From JAAXVZ01 sp964392465 (GTDB taxonomy: Archaea; Nanobdellota; Nanobdellia; Woesearchaeales; GW2011-AR15), in NCBI GenBank assembly GCA_964392465.1, contig CAYMPC010000002.1:18148-82147 (forward strand): DNA of 64,000 nucleotides. Direction: 5' to 3'. This document shows, piece after piece, positions 5,829 through 16,400 of the stretch. A program made the position numbers and the translations under genes. How positions within the stretch are numbered: position 1 is the first letter of the stretch; each line of letters starts with the position of its first letter. The notes under the pieces are model-generated. The model was not told the origin of the DNA and did not search any database. It worked only from the letters and a program-made list of their open reading frames with translations.

Positions 5829-7715
5829 TTAATTCTTTGAAGTAAAAAACTCCTTAATCAACCTCTTATAATCTGTGCTTACAACCATTTCCCAGTCTTC
5901 AGGGAAGCATCTCTTGTAGTTATTCCATACGTATCTCTCGTCTAAAAATATAATAACGCCTCTGTCTGTCTCTGATCGTATGCATCTGCCTGCATTCTGG
6001 AGTGTTTTGTTAAAAGCAGGGAATAAATAGCCGTAATCCCATCCTTTTTTGTATTTTTTGTCAAAGTAGTCTATCAATGATTTTGTCTCTAAATCAGGTG
6101 AGTTTAAAGGTAATCCTACAACAATGACACCTTTAAGATAATCTCCAGGCAAATCTATCCCTTCTCCAAAACTACCTGAGGCAACAGCAAGTAAAACAGC
6201 ACCAGTTTCTTTATAATTCTTGAAATTTTCAAGAAATTCCTGTTTTTCAGCTTTATTCATGCTATTTCTCTCTGAAAAGACAGTCTTGTTTGTTTTTGTT
6301 TCAAAAAATCTTGAAATTTGATCTCTTAAAAAGTAGCTTGGAAAAAAAGCAGCTGAATTTCCAGGAATCTCATTTACAATTTCAGCTAATACCTCTGCTA
6401 TTTTTTTATATTGCTCTTGGTTTCTTGCTTCATATTTTGTTGTTGTTTTTGGAATAATAAGATTAAGCCTATTATTTTTTGGGAAAGGATCTTTGAAAAC
6501 AACTTCCTGGCTTCTTTCAATCCCTAAAAGCTCTTTATACATTGCAGTAGGAAGCAATGTTCCAGACATCAATATTGTAGAATGTGTTTTATTAATAATA
6601 TCTTTACAGACAACACTTGGGTCAAGGCATCTATATGACAAAATAGTATAAGGCTCTTTTAACCCTTCTTTCATAGATAATATTCTTACAAAACCTTCTT
6701 CTTTTCCCTGCCACATTTTTAGAAATCTGGCTATTGAGCCTACATAAGATTGTTTCTGAAGCTCTCTTACAGATTCTCCTATATAATTAAGATCTTCTAT
6801 CAGCTGTTCATAATCATGTTTTTCAGATAAAGGCATTTCAAAGTCTTCTCTTTTGATTATTTTTTCTCCATTAACTTTCAAGTCTTCTGTTAAATCATTT
6901 AATATGTGCATTACATCCATTAAAGACTCTATAGTTGATTCATACCCTAGTCTTTTTGCTTCTTTGATTGCTCTCCTTATTACTGTGCTTGAAAGAAATT
7001 CTGATGCTAATTCTTTTAACCTAGATGGAAGATTATGAGCCTCATCAACAATTACAACTAATTTTTCAGGCTCTTTGTTTATTTTTTGCAGGAAATTATC
7101 TCCAATATCAGGATGAAACAAATAATAATAATCACTAATTATCACCTTTGAATTCTTTGCAATTCCCAATGACATTTCATAAGGGCACATTTTATCTCTC
7201 TGTGAAAGATTAATTACCTCTTCTGTTGTTAAAGGATATTTTTCCATATCTTTTAATAAGGCAGAAGCAGCCATCGTAAATTTAGCTTGTGTCTTTCTAG
7301 TATTATTATAGAATTCGCATTTCTTTTCTTCTCTCATCTTTCTGCAATAAGTTATAAAATCAGAACTATACATAGTTTCTATTCCTGGGATAAGGCACAT
7401 CCATTTTTTTCCTATTATTGAAGTGCAAGTGAAATCATTGCCATAAAGACCTTTTATCTCCTTTAATGTGTCAATAGCAATCTTATGTTGAGTATGTCTT
7501 GATGTTAGAAAAAGAACTGTCAAATCTTTTTCAATAGCCTTTGCCAAAGCAGGGCCTAAGGTTGCAACTGTTTTACCAAGTCCAGTTGGAGCATGGATAA
7601 TCATATTTTTCTTATTTTCAATAGCAGCCTCAACCAAAAGAAGCATTTTATTTTGCTCCTCTCTAACTTTAAGGAAAGGGAACAATAATTTTTTTTTGTG
7701 GTCTTCAGAAATCAT
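5829..7715 (-). CDS. XPD/DinG-family Fe-S DNA helicase (superfamily 2)
   Basis: 628 residues. Walker A is APTGLGKT (42-49). Four cysteines that could hold a 4Fe-4S cluster lie between motifs I and II (Cys107, Cys124, Cys133, Cys177). Motif II is DEAH (224-227). SGTLLPTAMY begins the second helicase domain, and motif VI is QNAGRCIRSETDRG near the C-terminus. This is the XPD/Rad3 plan: a 5'-3' DNA helicase in repair. Archaeal XPD acts without a TFIIH complex (known of the family). It overlaps no neighbour; the 97-residue gene upstream may share its transcript. Confidence 0.93.
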   Translation of the reverse strand: MISEDHKKKLLFPFLKVREEQNKMLLLVEAAIENKKNMIIHAPTGLGKTVATLGPALAKAIEKDLTVLFLTSRHTQHKIAIDTLKEIKGLYGNDFTCTSIIGKKWMCLIPGIETMYSSDFITYCRKMREEKKCEFYNNTRKTQAKFTMAASALLKDMEKYPLTTEEVINLSQRDKMCPYEMSLGIAKNSKVIISDYYYLFHPDIGDNFLQKINKEPEKLVVIVDEAHNLPSRLKELASEFLSSTVIRRAIKEAKRLGYESTIESLMDVMHILNDLTEDLKVNGEKIIKREDFEMPLSEKHDYEQLIEDLNYIGESVRELQKQSYVGSIARFLKMWQGKEEGFVRILSMKEGLKEPYTILSYRCLDPSVVCKDIINKTHSTILMSGTLLPTAMYKELLGIERSQEVVFKDPFPKNNRLNLIIPKTTTKYEARNQEQYKKIAEVLAEIVNEIPGNSAAFFPSYFLRDQISRFFETKTNKTVFSERNSMNKAEKQEFLENFKNYKETGAVLLAVASGSFGEGIDLPGDYLKGVIVVGLPLNSPDLETKSLIDYFDKKYKKGWDYGYLFPAFNKTLQNAGRCIRSETDRGVIIFLDERYVWNNYKRCFPEDWEMVVSTDYKRLIKEFFTSKN

Positions 7716-7774
7716 TATTCTTAAAATTAATCCCTGTTTTATAAAGTTAGTGGAAAAGAAAAAAAGAATAGGAC

Positions 7775-8068
7775 TTAAACTTGTTTTCCGAAAATATTCT
7801 GGTATAATGAAGCATAAATAGAAGGCTCATCATCTCCTCTATCAATATGATAATTCAAAGAAGTGGCACAATTTATTCCTGCCAATCCTTCCAAAGTGCT
7901 ATCACATCCTTTATGTGTTGGATGTATTTGTCCGCTTCTAATAAGATTCAAAATTCTAACTGTATGATCTATTGTGACATAAGGAGGAGCATTTATTCTC
8001 TTTAGTTCTTCAATTAAAATTTTATTTTCAGGTATATCTGTTCTATCATCAAGATTAATTTTATTCAT
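7775..8068 (-). CDS. Small protein of unknown function
   Basis: 97 residues, soluble, with no signal or membrane segment. The sequence holds an ordered middle (PPYVTIDHTVRILNLIRSG, then HPTHKGCDSTLEGLAGI) with two His and two Cys residues, but no zinc-ribbon spacing. I do not recognise it. It is 59 bases upstream of the XPD-type helicase on the same strand, so the two may be co-transcribed. Normal codon use, a plain ATG start and the position between two real genes support it being real. Confidence 0.65.
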   Translation of the reverse strand: MNKINLDDRTDIPENKILIEELKRINAPPYVTIDHTVRILNLIRSGQIHPTHKGCDSTLEGLAGINCATSLNYHIDRGDDEPSIYASLYQNIFGKQV

Positions 8069-8168
8069 TAAGATGAGTAATTATTTTATTATTATATAAA
8101 TTTTACTATCATTTAGTAATTACATAATTATAACAAACAATATTAATTAGTTCTATTACCTAAAAAGC

Positions 8169-8585
8169 ATGACAAATGAAACATCTGCAGGCATAGTTGT
8201 ATATTTTCAAAAACCCTTAAAGTATTTGCTTCTGCACTATGGAGAGGGTCATTGGGATTTTCCAAAAGGCCATGTTGAGATAGGAGAAAGACATGAACAG
8301 GCAGCAATGAGAGAGACAAAAGAAGAGACAGGCTTAATTGTTAATGTTAATCCAGAATTCAAAGAAATGGTCTCTTATTCGTTTAAGGGAAAATATAATG
8401 AATTAATTAACAAAAAAGTATATTTTTATGTGGGAGAAGCATTATCTAAAGACGTTGTCATATCTAATGAGCATGTAGGATATGTTTGGATGTCGTATGA
8501 AAACGCATTGAAACGACTGACTTATGAGAATGCAAGAGAAATTTTGAAAAAAGCTAATGAGTTTTTGATGGATAGAACAAAATAA
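8169..8585 (+). CDS. Nudix hydrolase, Ap4A-hydrolase-like
   Basis: 138 residues. A complete Nudix box runs from Gly34 to Gly55: G-x5-E40-x7-R48-E49-x2-E52-E53-x-G55, the Mg-binding catalytic loop. The opening SAGIVVYF and the GHWDFPKGHVE segment resemble diadenosine tetraphosphate (NUDT2-like) hydrolases more than MutT. It would cut Np4N nucleotides or similar compounds. It stands alone, convergent with the RNA methyltransferase gene, which ends 9 bases after its stop. The substrate is inferred from family resemblance. Confidence 0.9.
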   Translation: MTNETSAGIVVYFQKPLKYLLLHYGEGHWDFPKGHVEIGERHEQAAMRETKEETGLIVNVNPEFKEMVSYSFKGKYNELINKKVYFYVGEALSKDVVISNEHVGYVWMSYENALKRLTYENAREILKKANEFLMDRTK

Positions 8586-8594
8586 ACTAAATTG

Positions 8595-9710
8595 TTATTT
8601 TCTCTTTAACTCAACAACAGCCTCTACATGAGGTGTCTGCGGGAATAGATCAAAAACAGCCACACTTTTAATATCAAATTCTTTGAATTTCTGCAGGTCT
8701 TTTCCTAATTGTTTTGGATTGCAGGATATATATATTATTACTTCAGGCTTGAGCTCTTTTAATCTTATTATTGCTTTCTGCTCCATTCCAGATCTTGGTG
8801 GGTCTGTTATAACATAAAGAGGTTGTTTTAATTGCGCTTTGTATACTTGTTTAGCATCTAAGACAAAGGCTTTTGTATTTTTTATCTGATTCAGCTCAAT
8901 GTTTTTATTAGCAGCATCAATAGAGCCTTTGAAACTTTCAATTATTGTTGCCTCTTTGAATAAATCAGAATTTACAATTCCAAAAGTGCCGACACCTCCA
9001 TATACATCAAGAAGATAAGCGTCTTTTGTATTGTATTGCTTCAATAGATTATTAGTATAGGCAATCATCTTCTCTGCCATCTCAGAATTGTTCTGGAAAA
9101 AACCCTGGATAGAATAATTGAATTTTTTGCCTAAAAAAGTCTCGCTCAGGAAATCATTGCCCTTTACAATAAAATAATTAATAGAAGTGCTAACTTCACT
9201 TCCAGGAAGGACATAAGTTACAGCAACATTATTTGCTGTTGTGATTTTTGAAAATTCTTTTATCTTATCAATAGCTTCTGTAAGCCTTGTTGATTTCTCG
9301 CTCAAGACAAAAGATATAGAAGAATCATTCTGAGGAGCTCTTATGACAACTTGCTTGAATGTTCCTGTCTGTTTTTTAAGATCATAAGCATCAATTTCTG
9401 CAACCTCAACAAAAAACTGCCTGATCTCTTTCATAATCAAATTAATCCTTTCATTAGCAATAGCACATTGCTCAATATCTATTATGCTATACCACTTATC
9501 TTTTTCTCTTAACCCAATCCCTTTTGGATGAAAAATAAAATCCATCCTGTTCCTGTAATAATATTCTTTTCCTGAAAAAACTTTGATATCCTCATATTCT
9601 GTATTGTGCTTCACGACATTTTTTTTATTATCCAGCTGCATAGAATAATCAATATGCTGGGCAGAGCACCCTCCGCATTTCCTGAAATAAGGGCATAATG
9701 GAGTTGACAT
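8595..9710 (-). CDS. Fe-S RNA (uracil-5-)methyltransferase, RumA/TrmA type
   Basis: 371 residues. The N-terminus carries the 4Fe-4S pattern Cys6-x5-Cys12-x2-Cys15 (CPYFRKCGGC) with Cys82 as the fourth ligand. The C-terminal Rossmann domain has LLDVYGGVGTFGI for SAM, ITDPPRSGM as motif IV and ISCNPKQLGKDL with the catalytic Cys. It methylates C5 of a uridine in tRNA or rRNA. Archaeal members of this group can act on U54 of tRNA, so the substrate is left open. There is no TRAM domain at the N-terminus. The promoter region is shared with the divergent RHH operon. Confidence 0.92.
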   Translation of the reverse strand: MSTPLCPYFRKCGGCSAQHIDYSMQLDNKKNVVKHNTEYEDIKVFSGKEYYYRNRMDFIFHPKGIGLREKDKWYSIIDIEQCAIANERINLIMKEIRQFFVEVAEIDAYDLKKQTGTFKQVVIRAPQNDSSISFVLSEKSTRLTEAIDKIKEFSKITTANNVAVTYVLPGSEVSTSINYFIVKGNDFLSETFLGKKFNYSIQGFFQNNSEMAEKMIAYTNNLLKQYNTKDAYLLDVYGGVGTFGIVNSDLFKEATIIESFKGSIDAANKNIELNQIKNTKAFVLDAKQVYKAQLKQPLYVITDPPRSGMEQKAIIRLKELKPEVIIYISCNPKQLGKDLQKFKEFDIKSVAVFDLFPQTPHVEAVVELKRK

Positions 9711-9947
9711 AGATGGTTGGATATGGGCTTTCTTTTTATTTATATCGTGTGTTTTTTACTCTTTCGAGTATACAAACCTTTATAAAATCATACACATATC
9801 ATACATCTAGTATACAATTAACCTACACCGAAACATTTATATACTACATCTATCCAGTATTTATCATACAAATATCATATATGATACAAAAACAGCCTTA
9901 GTATACAAAAATATACTAATGATTAATGGACCGGACCATAAGAGCAG
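9711..9947. promoter_or_regulatory. Divergent promoter region with palindromes
   Basis: This 237-base spacer separates the methyltransferase (minus) from the RHH/surface operon (plus). It holds TATA-like TTTATAAAAT (about 9780) and TTTATATAC (about 9835), several ATCATACA copies, a 14-base perfect palindrome TATCATATATGATA (9873-9886) and the operator-like repeat at 9898-9919. AGTATACAA also occurs near 9767 and 9812. Confidence 0.6.
9898..9919. promoter_or_regulatory. Operator-like inverted repeat TTAGTATA-N6-TATACTAA
   Basis: Perfect 8-base arms (9898-9905 and 9912-9919) with a 6-base A-rich spacer, ending 28 bases before the RHH start. This is near the transcription start expected from the TATA-like element around 9872-9882. 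RHH proteins typically bind such short half-sites and repress their own operon, so autoregulation by the protein at 9948 is the natural guess. Similar TTAGTATAC sequences occur at 46677-46697, 58403-58410 and 59439-59448. Confidence 0.6.
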
Positions 9948-9951
9948 ATGA
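9919..9951 (+). other. Possible 10-residue leader ORF coupled to RHH gene
   Basis: ATG 9919 opens a ten-codon frame (MINGPDHKSR) whose TGA at 9949-9951 overlaps the RHH ATG at 9948 as ATGA. This is the same coupling seen between real genes in the window. It would lie at the very 5' end of the transcript. It is too short to trust without expression data. Confidence 0.3.
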
Positions 9952-10103
9952 AGCAAAAAGTAGCAGTAGTGAATGTTAGATTGCCTGAGGAGATTATTTC
10001 TTGGATAGATTCTCTTGTAGATAATAAAATATATAATTCTAGATCAGAGGCAGTAAGAGAATTCTCAAGAGACTATGTGTTAAAACAAAGAGGAGGGAGA
10101 TAG
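9948..10103 (+). CDS. Ribbon-helix-helix (CopG/Arc-type) DNA-binding protein
   Basis: 51 residues, read directly from the sequence. The beta strand VAVVNVRLPEEI is followed by a first helix (ISWIDSLVDNK) and a second (SRSEAVREFSRDYVL), the standard RHH order. It would bind DNA as a dimer through the strand. Its stop TAG shares its last base with the GTG start of the next RHH gene, and GAGGAGGGAGA before that start serves as the ribosome site. An inverted repeat suited to RHH binding lies just upstream. It heads the operon that carries the surface protein and the HerA-fused protein. Confidence 0.88.
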   Translation: MKQKVAVVNVRLPEEIISWIDSLVDNKIYNSRSEAVREFSRDYVLKQRGGR

Positions 10104-10366
10104 TGCCAGATCAAATTGTTTCTGTAAGGATGCCCGTAACTTTGATTAATGAGTTAAAAGAGCTGGCAGAAAAAAACCATTTCCTTGATGTCAGCGAGGA
10201 AGTCCGTTCTTTACTGAGAGAAAAATGGCAGGAGCATAAAGATCCTTATGCAATGAAACTTCTGGCTATAAAGGAAAGTGTTGCAAAAACAGCTGTTCCA
10301 GAGAAAATAAAGATGCTAAAAGATGATTTGAAAAGATTATTGGAGGAGTTAAATGGTCTTCAATAA
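10103..10366 (+). CDS. Second RHH DNA-binding protein with C-terminal helix
   Basis: 87 residues from a GTG start (10103) that overlaps the previous stop by one base. The first half is an RHH domain: strand IVSVRMPVTLI, helix NELKELAEKN, then DVSEEVRSLLREKW. The second half is a charged amphipathic helix (EKIKMLKDDLKRLLEELN) that could form a coiled coil or bind a partner. Its last 14 bases overlap the start of the surface-protein gene at 10353, so the three genes are translationally coupled. It could heterodimerise with the first RHH protein, or the helix could be an antitoxin-like tail, but no toxin lies next to it. Confidence 0.82.
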   Translation: MPDQIVSVRMPVTLINELKELAEKNHFLDVSEEVRSLLREKWQEHKDPYAMKLLAIKESVAKTAVPEKIKMLKDDLKRLLEELNGLQ

Positions 10367-13300
10367 TCATAAAAGAATAATATCTTGGACTATTTTGATA
10401 CTTATAATTGTATTTGGATTAGTCTTTTCTAGAATACATATTATTGTAAATGCAGAGGAAAATCTTACCTCATTAAATCTATCTGAAAACACAACTCAAA
10501 ATACAACAGATGAAATAAGTCAAAATATAACCGCAAACATTACAACAAACACATCAGAAGAAATTTCAATAATAAATTCCTCTTTAATAATATTAGATAG
10601 CAGCAATTACAAAGAAATTTATGAAAACGAATCTGTAAATTTTTATGCAAATTATACATATGAAAACGGAACAATAGAAGGAAGATGTATAATAGATATT
10701 CTCCAAACACAAGAAGAGATGATTTACAATTCAACAAGTAAATTATATAATTATACAAAAATTTTCTTACAATCAGGCAATTATTCCTATGAAATAAATT
10801 GTTCAAAAGAGGGCTTCACAAATCAAAGTGAAACATCAACAATACAGATTTTACCTATTTTAATTAATTCAACAAATAATACTATTATAGATAATGATAA
10901 TGATGGTTATTCTAATATTACAGATTGCAATGACAATAATCCTAATATTAATCCTGGAAAAAAAGAAATACTTTATAATGGGCTAGATGATGATTGCAAC
11001 CCTTCAACATTAGATTACCTTATTTTCAACGTTAATACAGATAAACAAGTATACTCAACAACAGAGACAGTAAGAATAAGTATAGAGGCGCAAAATAATT
11101 CAGATACATATATTACTATAAACACACCTACAAACGTATCCTATATCTATATCTTCTCAAATGGAAGCTATCCTGTAACTCAGGAATTTTCATTAACAGG
11201 ATTAGCTGGGACATATGGTGTTGAAGCAATAAATTACTATGAGAATTATACTAATCAAAAAAATATACCCTTTACAGTACAAAGTTCAATGAATGTAGAA
11301 ATTGAGACAAATGTTTCTGAAGTATATGAAAAAGAAAGAATCCATTTCAAAGCAGTTGTAACAGGTGCAACAGGAAACGTGAACCTTATTTGGAAAATGG
11401 ATGATAATAAAGAGATTTATCAAAGTGAATTTGACTATAATTATAGTAATGCCAGAGAATATAATGTTGTTCTATTAGCCACTGATCAGGGAGGCAACCA
11501 AGTAATTAAAACAAAAAAGATACTAGTAAATAAACAATATTTCCTAAAAGTAAAAGTAGTTGATAACTCTACAAATGAGATTCTACCGAATGCAACAGTA
11601 AAATTAGATTCAATATCACAAAAAGTAAATTCAACAGGAGAAGTAGAATACAAAATAACAAATAATACATATGAACTTAGAGTTTCATCAGATAATTATT
11701 ATTCTTATCAGGAAGACATAAAAATAAATAACTCTCTAATATTTACAGTTAAGTTAGTAAAAAGAGAAGAGGAAGTCTCACCTATTATTAGTATAATCTC
11801 TCCTCAAAATAATACAAAATCTTCAAAGCCAGAATTCAAATTCACGTTTGAGGATGATGGATATGCAGATTGCAGTCTGTATATATCTAAAGAAGGAGAT
11901 TGGTGGGAAGAGATTGATGCAAATGAAGAATTATCTCCTAATATAGAATACTATTTCAACCCAAGTTTAGAGAATATATCTTATTATTGGAAAATCAAAT
12001 GTATAGATGAAGATGGCAATGTCGAATACAGCCCACAATATTTTGTTGATATCTCAGCTAACGAACAAAATGTAATTATGCAGGATAACCAGGAAGAAGT
12101 AGAAACAACATATAACGTTATTCAAAACGTCTATAATGTAATTCCTGACTTCGAAACATATTCTCCAGATGAAAAAAAGATAGTTGATTATCTAAAAATG
12201 GATGCATTGATTAAAGATGCAAAAAGAAAACTGGAGATGGCTAACAGGGATTTATTTAATCTAAAAAATCAGCCAGATACAGATTCAGTCATAAAAACAA
12301 GAGATGAAATTTATGCCAGAATTGAAACTATAAAAGATGAAACTCCTCTATCTGTAAGCTCAAAAAAGAAGGTTGATTTTGTCAAATATATTGAAGATTC
12401 GGAAGTTGAATCCCTCTTTAATGAATATCTTACTCTAAATAACATTCAATTAAGCAATAGTGAAAAAAAGAAGCTTGTTGAGCAAAATAAAATCCTGCAG
12501 AAAAAAGCAACAATAGCCACAACAGCATACAATGTTGAAATAACTTATATTTCAGGAAGAAAAGAAGAAATTACTTTAATTGTAAGAAAAACAGACATTG
12601 ATTCTGCTCAGGGAATCATGTATGCTGAATTTATACCAAAAGATATTGTTGATACTGTTAATAAAATTGTCTTTGTAACTCAGCCAGATAAAATCTTAAA
12701 AGAAGATCCAGTATTTGAAGTTGAATTAACCAAGTTTACAGAAATAGTTTATTATATTAAAAATTCTGTTTCATTGGATATTATTCCTAAAATAAAGCCA
12801 ATATTAATAAAAACACAACTTGAAACTTCTTCAAATAGCATAACAGGATTTGCGTTATTTGACACACTAGGATTTTCAGAATCTAATAAAAAAATATTCA
12901 TTATAGAACTATTTGTTGTTTTCATTTTATTAGGGATTTATCTTTTCTATTACTTTAAATCTTCTAATTATGAAATAATTGCTCCAGTTATTACAAAAAT
13001 AACTAAAGAAGAAAGCAAACAAGCTATACAAAGTAAAATAACTTTTTCAAAAATAGGAACAACTGCAGAAGAGAGTCATAAAATACAATATATAAATAAC
13101 GTAATTCAAAAAGCAGAGAATAACTTAAAACACAACAAGATAGAAGCAGCAGCAGTCAAATATTATGAATTGAAATTTTTATATGACTTACTTAGTGAGA
13201 ATGATAAACTCTTTTTGTTTGATAATCTAATGTCTCTATCTGATAAAATTAATTATGCAAATATCAACAAATTGCTTGATGAGGCAATAATCTTCCTCGC

Positions 13301-13448
13301 AATAGGAAATTATGACTCTTCAATAGACTTATACGAAGAAATACAAAAAGAATATGCGAAACTATCTGATTATTATCAAGAGAAAATATATGCAAGATGT
13401 TGCGAATTGGCATTGCATCTTCAGATGAAACAGGAAAAAAATGGCTAA
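10353..13448 (+). CDS. TM-anchored surface protein with MopE-like motif and cytosolic tail
   Basis: 1031 residues. A signal/anchor helix (about 9-33) is followed by a Thr/Asn-rich stretch full of N-x-S/T sites. A MopE/thrombospondin-like metal-binding motif at about 180-220 (DNDNDGYSNITDCNDNNP, then NGLDDDC) comes next. Beta-sandwich domains follow, including PKD-like and carboxypeptidase-regulatory-like ones. A helical juxtamembrane region leads into a domain ending in ITGF (about 829), a membrane helix (about 848-870) and a 160-residue cytosolic helical tail that looks TPR-like. The juxtamembrane part resembles that of the protein at 59639. Its last 8 bases overlap the HerA-fusion gene. A role as an adhesin or the outer part of an envelope machine is inferred. 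Confidence 0.8.
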   Translation: MVFNNHKRIISWTILILIIVFGLVFSRIHIIVNAEENLTSLNLSENTTQNTTDEISQNITANITTNTSEEISIINSSLIILDSSNYKEIYENESVNFYANYTYENGTIEGRCIIDILQTQEEMIYNSTSKLYNYTKIFLQSGNYSYEINCSKEGFTNQSETSTIQILPILINSTNNTIIDNDNDGYSNITDCNDNNPNINPGKKEILYNGLDDDCNPSTLDYLIFNVNTDKQVYSTTETVRISIEAQNNSDTYITINTPTNVSYIYIFSNGSYPVTQEFSLTGLAGTYGVEAINYYENYTNQKNIPFTVQSSMNVEIETNVSEVYEKERIHFKAVVTGATGNVNLIWKMDDNKEIYQSEFDYNYSNAREYNVVLLATDQGGNQVIKTKKILVNKQYFLKVKVVDNSTNEILPNATVKLDSISQKVNSTGEVEYKITNNTYELRVSSDNYYSYQEDIKINNSLIFTVKLVKREEEVSPIISIISPQNNTKSSKPEFKFTFEDDGYADCSLYISKEGDWWEEIDANEELSPNIEYYFNPSLENISYYWKIKCIDEDGNVEYSPQYFVDISANEQNVIMQDNQEEVETTYNVIQNVYNVIPDFETYSPDEKKIVDYLKMDALIKDAKRKLEMANRDLFNLKNQPDTDSVIKTRDEIYARIETIKDETPLSVSSKKKVDFVKYIEDSEVESLFNEYLTLNNIQLSNSEKKKLVEQNKILQKKATIATTAYNVEITYISGRKEEITLIVRKTDIDSAQGIMYAEFIPKDIVDTVNKIVFVTQPDKILKEDPVFEVELTKFTEIVYYIKNSVSLDIIPKIKPILIKTQLETSSNSITGFALFDTLGFSESNKKIFIIELFVVFILLGIYLFYYFKSSNYEIIAPVITKITKEESKQAIQSKITFSKIGTTAEESHKIQYINNVIQKAENNLKHNKIEAAAVKYYELKFLYDLLSENDKLFLFDNLMSLSDKINYANINKLLDEAIIFLAIGNYDSSIDLYEEIQKEYAKLSDYYQEKIYARCCELALHLQMKQEKNG

Positions 13449-16400
13449 AGAAAAAAGCAATCGCGCTTTAAAAATAAGAAAATTTGGATTTAAATTAGAT
13501 ATAGATACAGTACTATTAAATCTATTTATAGTCTTGCTTTTGATTATTTCTATCCTTTCTCTTGTTATTTTAAGGGATTATATAGGTTATGCTGTAGGAT
13601 CTCATCAGGCAAAAGGAGGAACAATAACAGAATTGAATGTATATCAAGTATATCCTGCAAGCATATGGAATGCAGTTTATGGGATTGCTCTCCAGGCTCC
13701 AATATACAATTCATCATGGTATATATATGCAACACCAGCAGGGATGTCAGAAATTAATCCTATTTTCAATTGTTTTGAACCAGGAAGAGAACACGAATTA
13801 TACCTCACAACTTTAAATTCATCAGAGATAGTATGGGAAAACATCACAGCCGGAACAACTCAGTTGCTGGATGATTATGTTTCTATTTCTAATAGTGAGG
13901 CAGTTTCTTCTACACAGACATTCACAAGTACAATCTCAGTAGAGATAGGAAGCAGGGTAATCTCAAATGTTCCTGCAGCATATATGCGGCAATATGGAGT
14001 TTCAGGAAGCAATGAATTCCCAGTTGGAATATTGCAATATAATGAAACAATAATAATGGTGGCGATTATAAATGATGATTATCTTACGGGTTACAGACCA
14101 GACAAGATATTTAATTTTGAAATGTTCGTTCCTGTTCCTGCAAACACAAGTACCTTAAGATATAATATTTATACAGATCCATTTGATGTATGCCCACAAG
14201 GAGAAGAGGGAGAAAGAAAAAACCCAGGAAGCGTTTATGGATGGGTCAAAGAAAATCAGACAAGCGCCCTTTTAGAAAATGCACTTATTGCAGTAGGCAC
14301 TAAAATTTATATAACTGGCGCAGATGGATTTTATAATATAACAGATTTGCAGCCTGGAGATTATTATATTGTTGCAATAAAAACAGGATTCAATAATTAT
14401 GTTGGAAATATTACTATTCCTGAAAATGCGTCTCTAGAATATAATATCACAATGGAATTATATCAGGAACCATTAACTGGAACAGGTCCAGGTATTGGAA
14501 CAGGAATTGACGATCCTGGGACAGAGACAAAGACAGGAGAAGGACCTGGAATAGGGCCTGGAATAGGACCTGGCATTGGACCATATATAGAAAAACCTCA
14601 AGAATTAGGTATAGATCATTGGGTTTCCTTAGATAAATTGCATAAAAAAATAAGGATTGGAAACTTTTTTACAGAACATCTCTTAATTTTCAGTTTTAGA
14701 AAAGATGTTGCAAGAGTTCAATTAAGGATTACAGGAAATGCATCACAAGTATTAGAATTAGGAGAGAATTCAGTTACAATAGAGCAAAACAAATATGCAA
14801 ATGTGACAATAAGAGGATTTGGAATAGAAAAAGGAACATATATAGGAATGCTTGAGCTTTCAGGAGACTTTAATGATACTTTGCCTATAGAGATTATAGT
14901 TTCAGATGAGGATAAGCTACCAATTGAGGCTCTTCTGATACAGTTGGATGTTCTTACATCAAGACCACTTCCTGGAAATAAATTCAAATTTAGGGTGAAC
15001 TTACAGAACTTGCTTATAGAAGATAGTTATGAGGTAAGGCTCGATTATTATATAAGGGGAGTAGAAGCAGATACAGCTAATTATACTATGTATTTGGGAA
15101 ATGACACAGTAACATTGAGGACGAGTCAATCTATTATAAAAGAAACACTTATACCACCTGAATGGGCAAAGGGAGAATATTATTTGATAGTAGAAGCTAA
15201 TTATTTTGATACCTATTCAAGAACAGCTACTATCTTTGAAATTTTCGAGCCTATTCATAAATATAAAGTATTTGGAGCAGTTGAATTATGGAAAATTCTA
15301 TTGGGACTTTCTATTTTAGCATTTTTAGTAGGTTTGCTAATTTATATAAGGCACAGAATCTCAGCTCAAAAAAGATTCCATGCAAAAATTGAATATAACT
15401 TACTTCCTAAAAAAGGCCCAAGGTCTTTATATGTTGGAAAAATTGCAGAAACAGAAAACGACACATATTTTGACATGGACAAATTGACTGTACACACAAT
15501 CATTGCAGGATCAACAGGAGGAGGTAAATCTATTTCCGCGCAGGTCATAATCGAAGAATGCTTATTAAAAGGGGTTGGTGTTGTCGTATTTGATCCTACA
15601 GCGCAATGGTCCGGAATGCTTAGAAAATGCGCAGATGAAAAAATGTTTAACTTTTATCCAAGATTCCATCTGACAAAAAAAGATGCTAAAGCATTTAATG
15701 GAAACATCAGAGCAATAAAAAACCCAAGGGAAAGAATTGATTTGATGAAATATTGGAAACCAGGAGAAATACAAGTATTTACAACAAGCACATTAGATCC
15801 TAAGGAAATGGATATCTTTGTTGCAAACACAGTCAGAGAAATTTTTCATTCAAATTTACAGGAATTTCGTGGATTAAGGATGATGATGGTCTACGATGAA
15901 GTTCACAGACTTCTTCCTAAATTCGGAGGAAGTGGAGAAGGATTTATTCAAATAGAAAGAGCATGCAGAGAGTTCAGAAAATGGGGAATAGGTGTCATGC
16001 TAGTATCTCAGGTATTGGCAGACTTCGTTGGGCAGATTAAAGCTAACATCAACACAGAAATCCAGATGAAGACAAGAGATGAAGGAGATCTGCAGAGAAT
16101 TGAAACAAAATATGGAAAGAGCTATATTCAGGAATTGGTCAAAGCGCCAGTAGGATCTGGAATGATTCAAAATTCAGATTGGAACAGAGGTAAGCCATAT
16201 TATATTACTTTCAGGCCAATTTTGCACAGTGTTGTGAGACTGACAGATCAAGAACTTGAGCAATATAACAAATATAATGAAATTGTTGACGATTTATCTT
16301 ATCAATTAGAACAGTTAGAACAAGAAGGCAAGGATATATTTGATTTGAAATTAGAATTAAAACTATCACTCGATAAAATAAAATCTGGAAGTTTTAATAT

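Noticed and set aside
9713..9901. Open frame of 62 codons in the divergent spacer
   Set aside because: It runs through two TATA-like elements and several palindromes, has no ribosome site and an odd composition (Tyr, Ser, Ile rich).
9948..10366. RHH pair as a toxin-antitoxin module
   Set aside because: Both proteins are DNA-binding and the next gene is a surface protein; no toxin fold is near.
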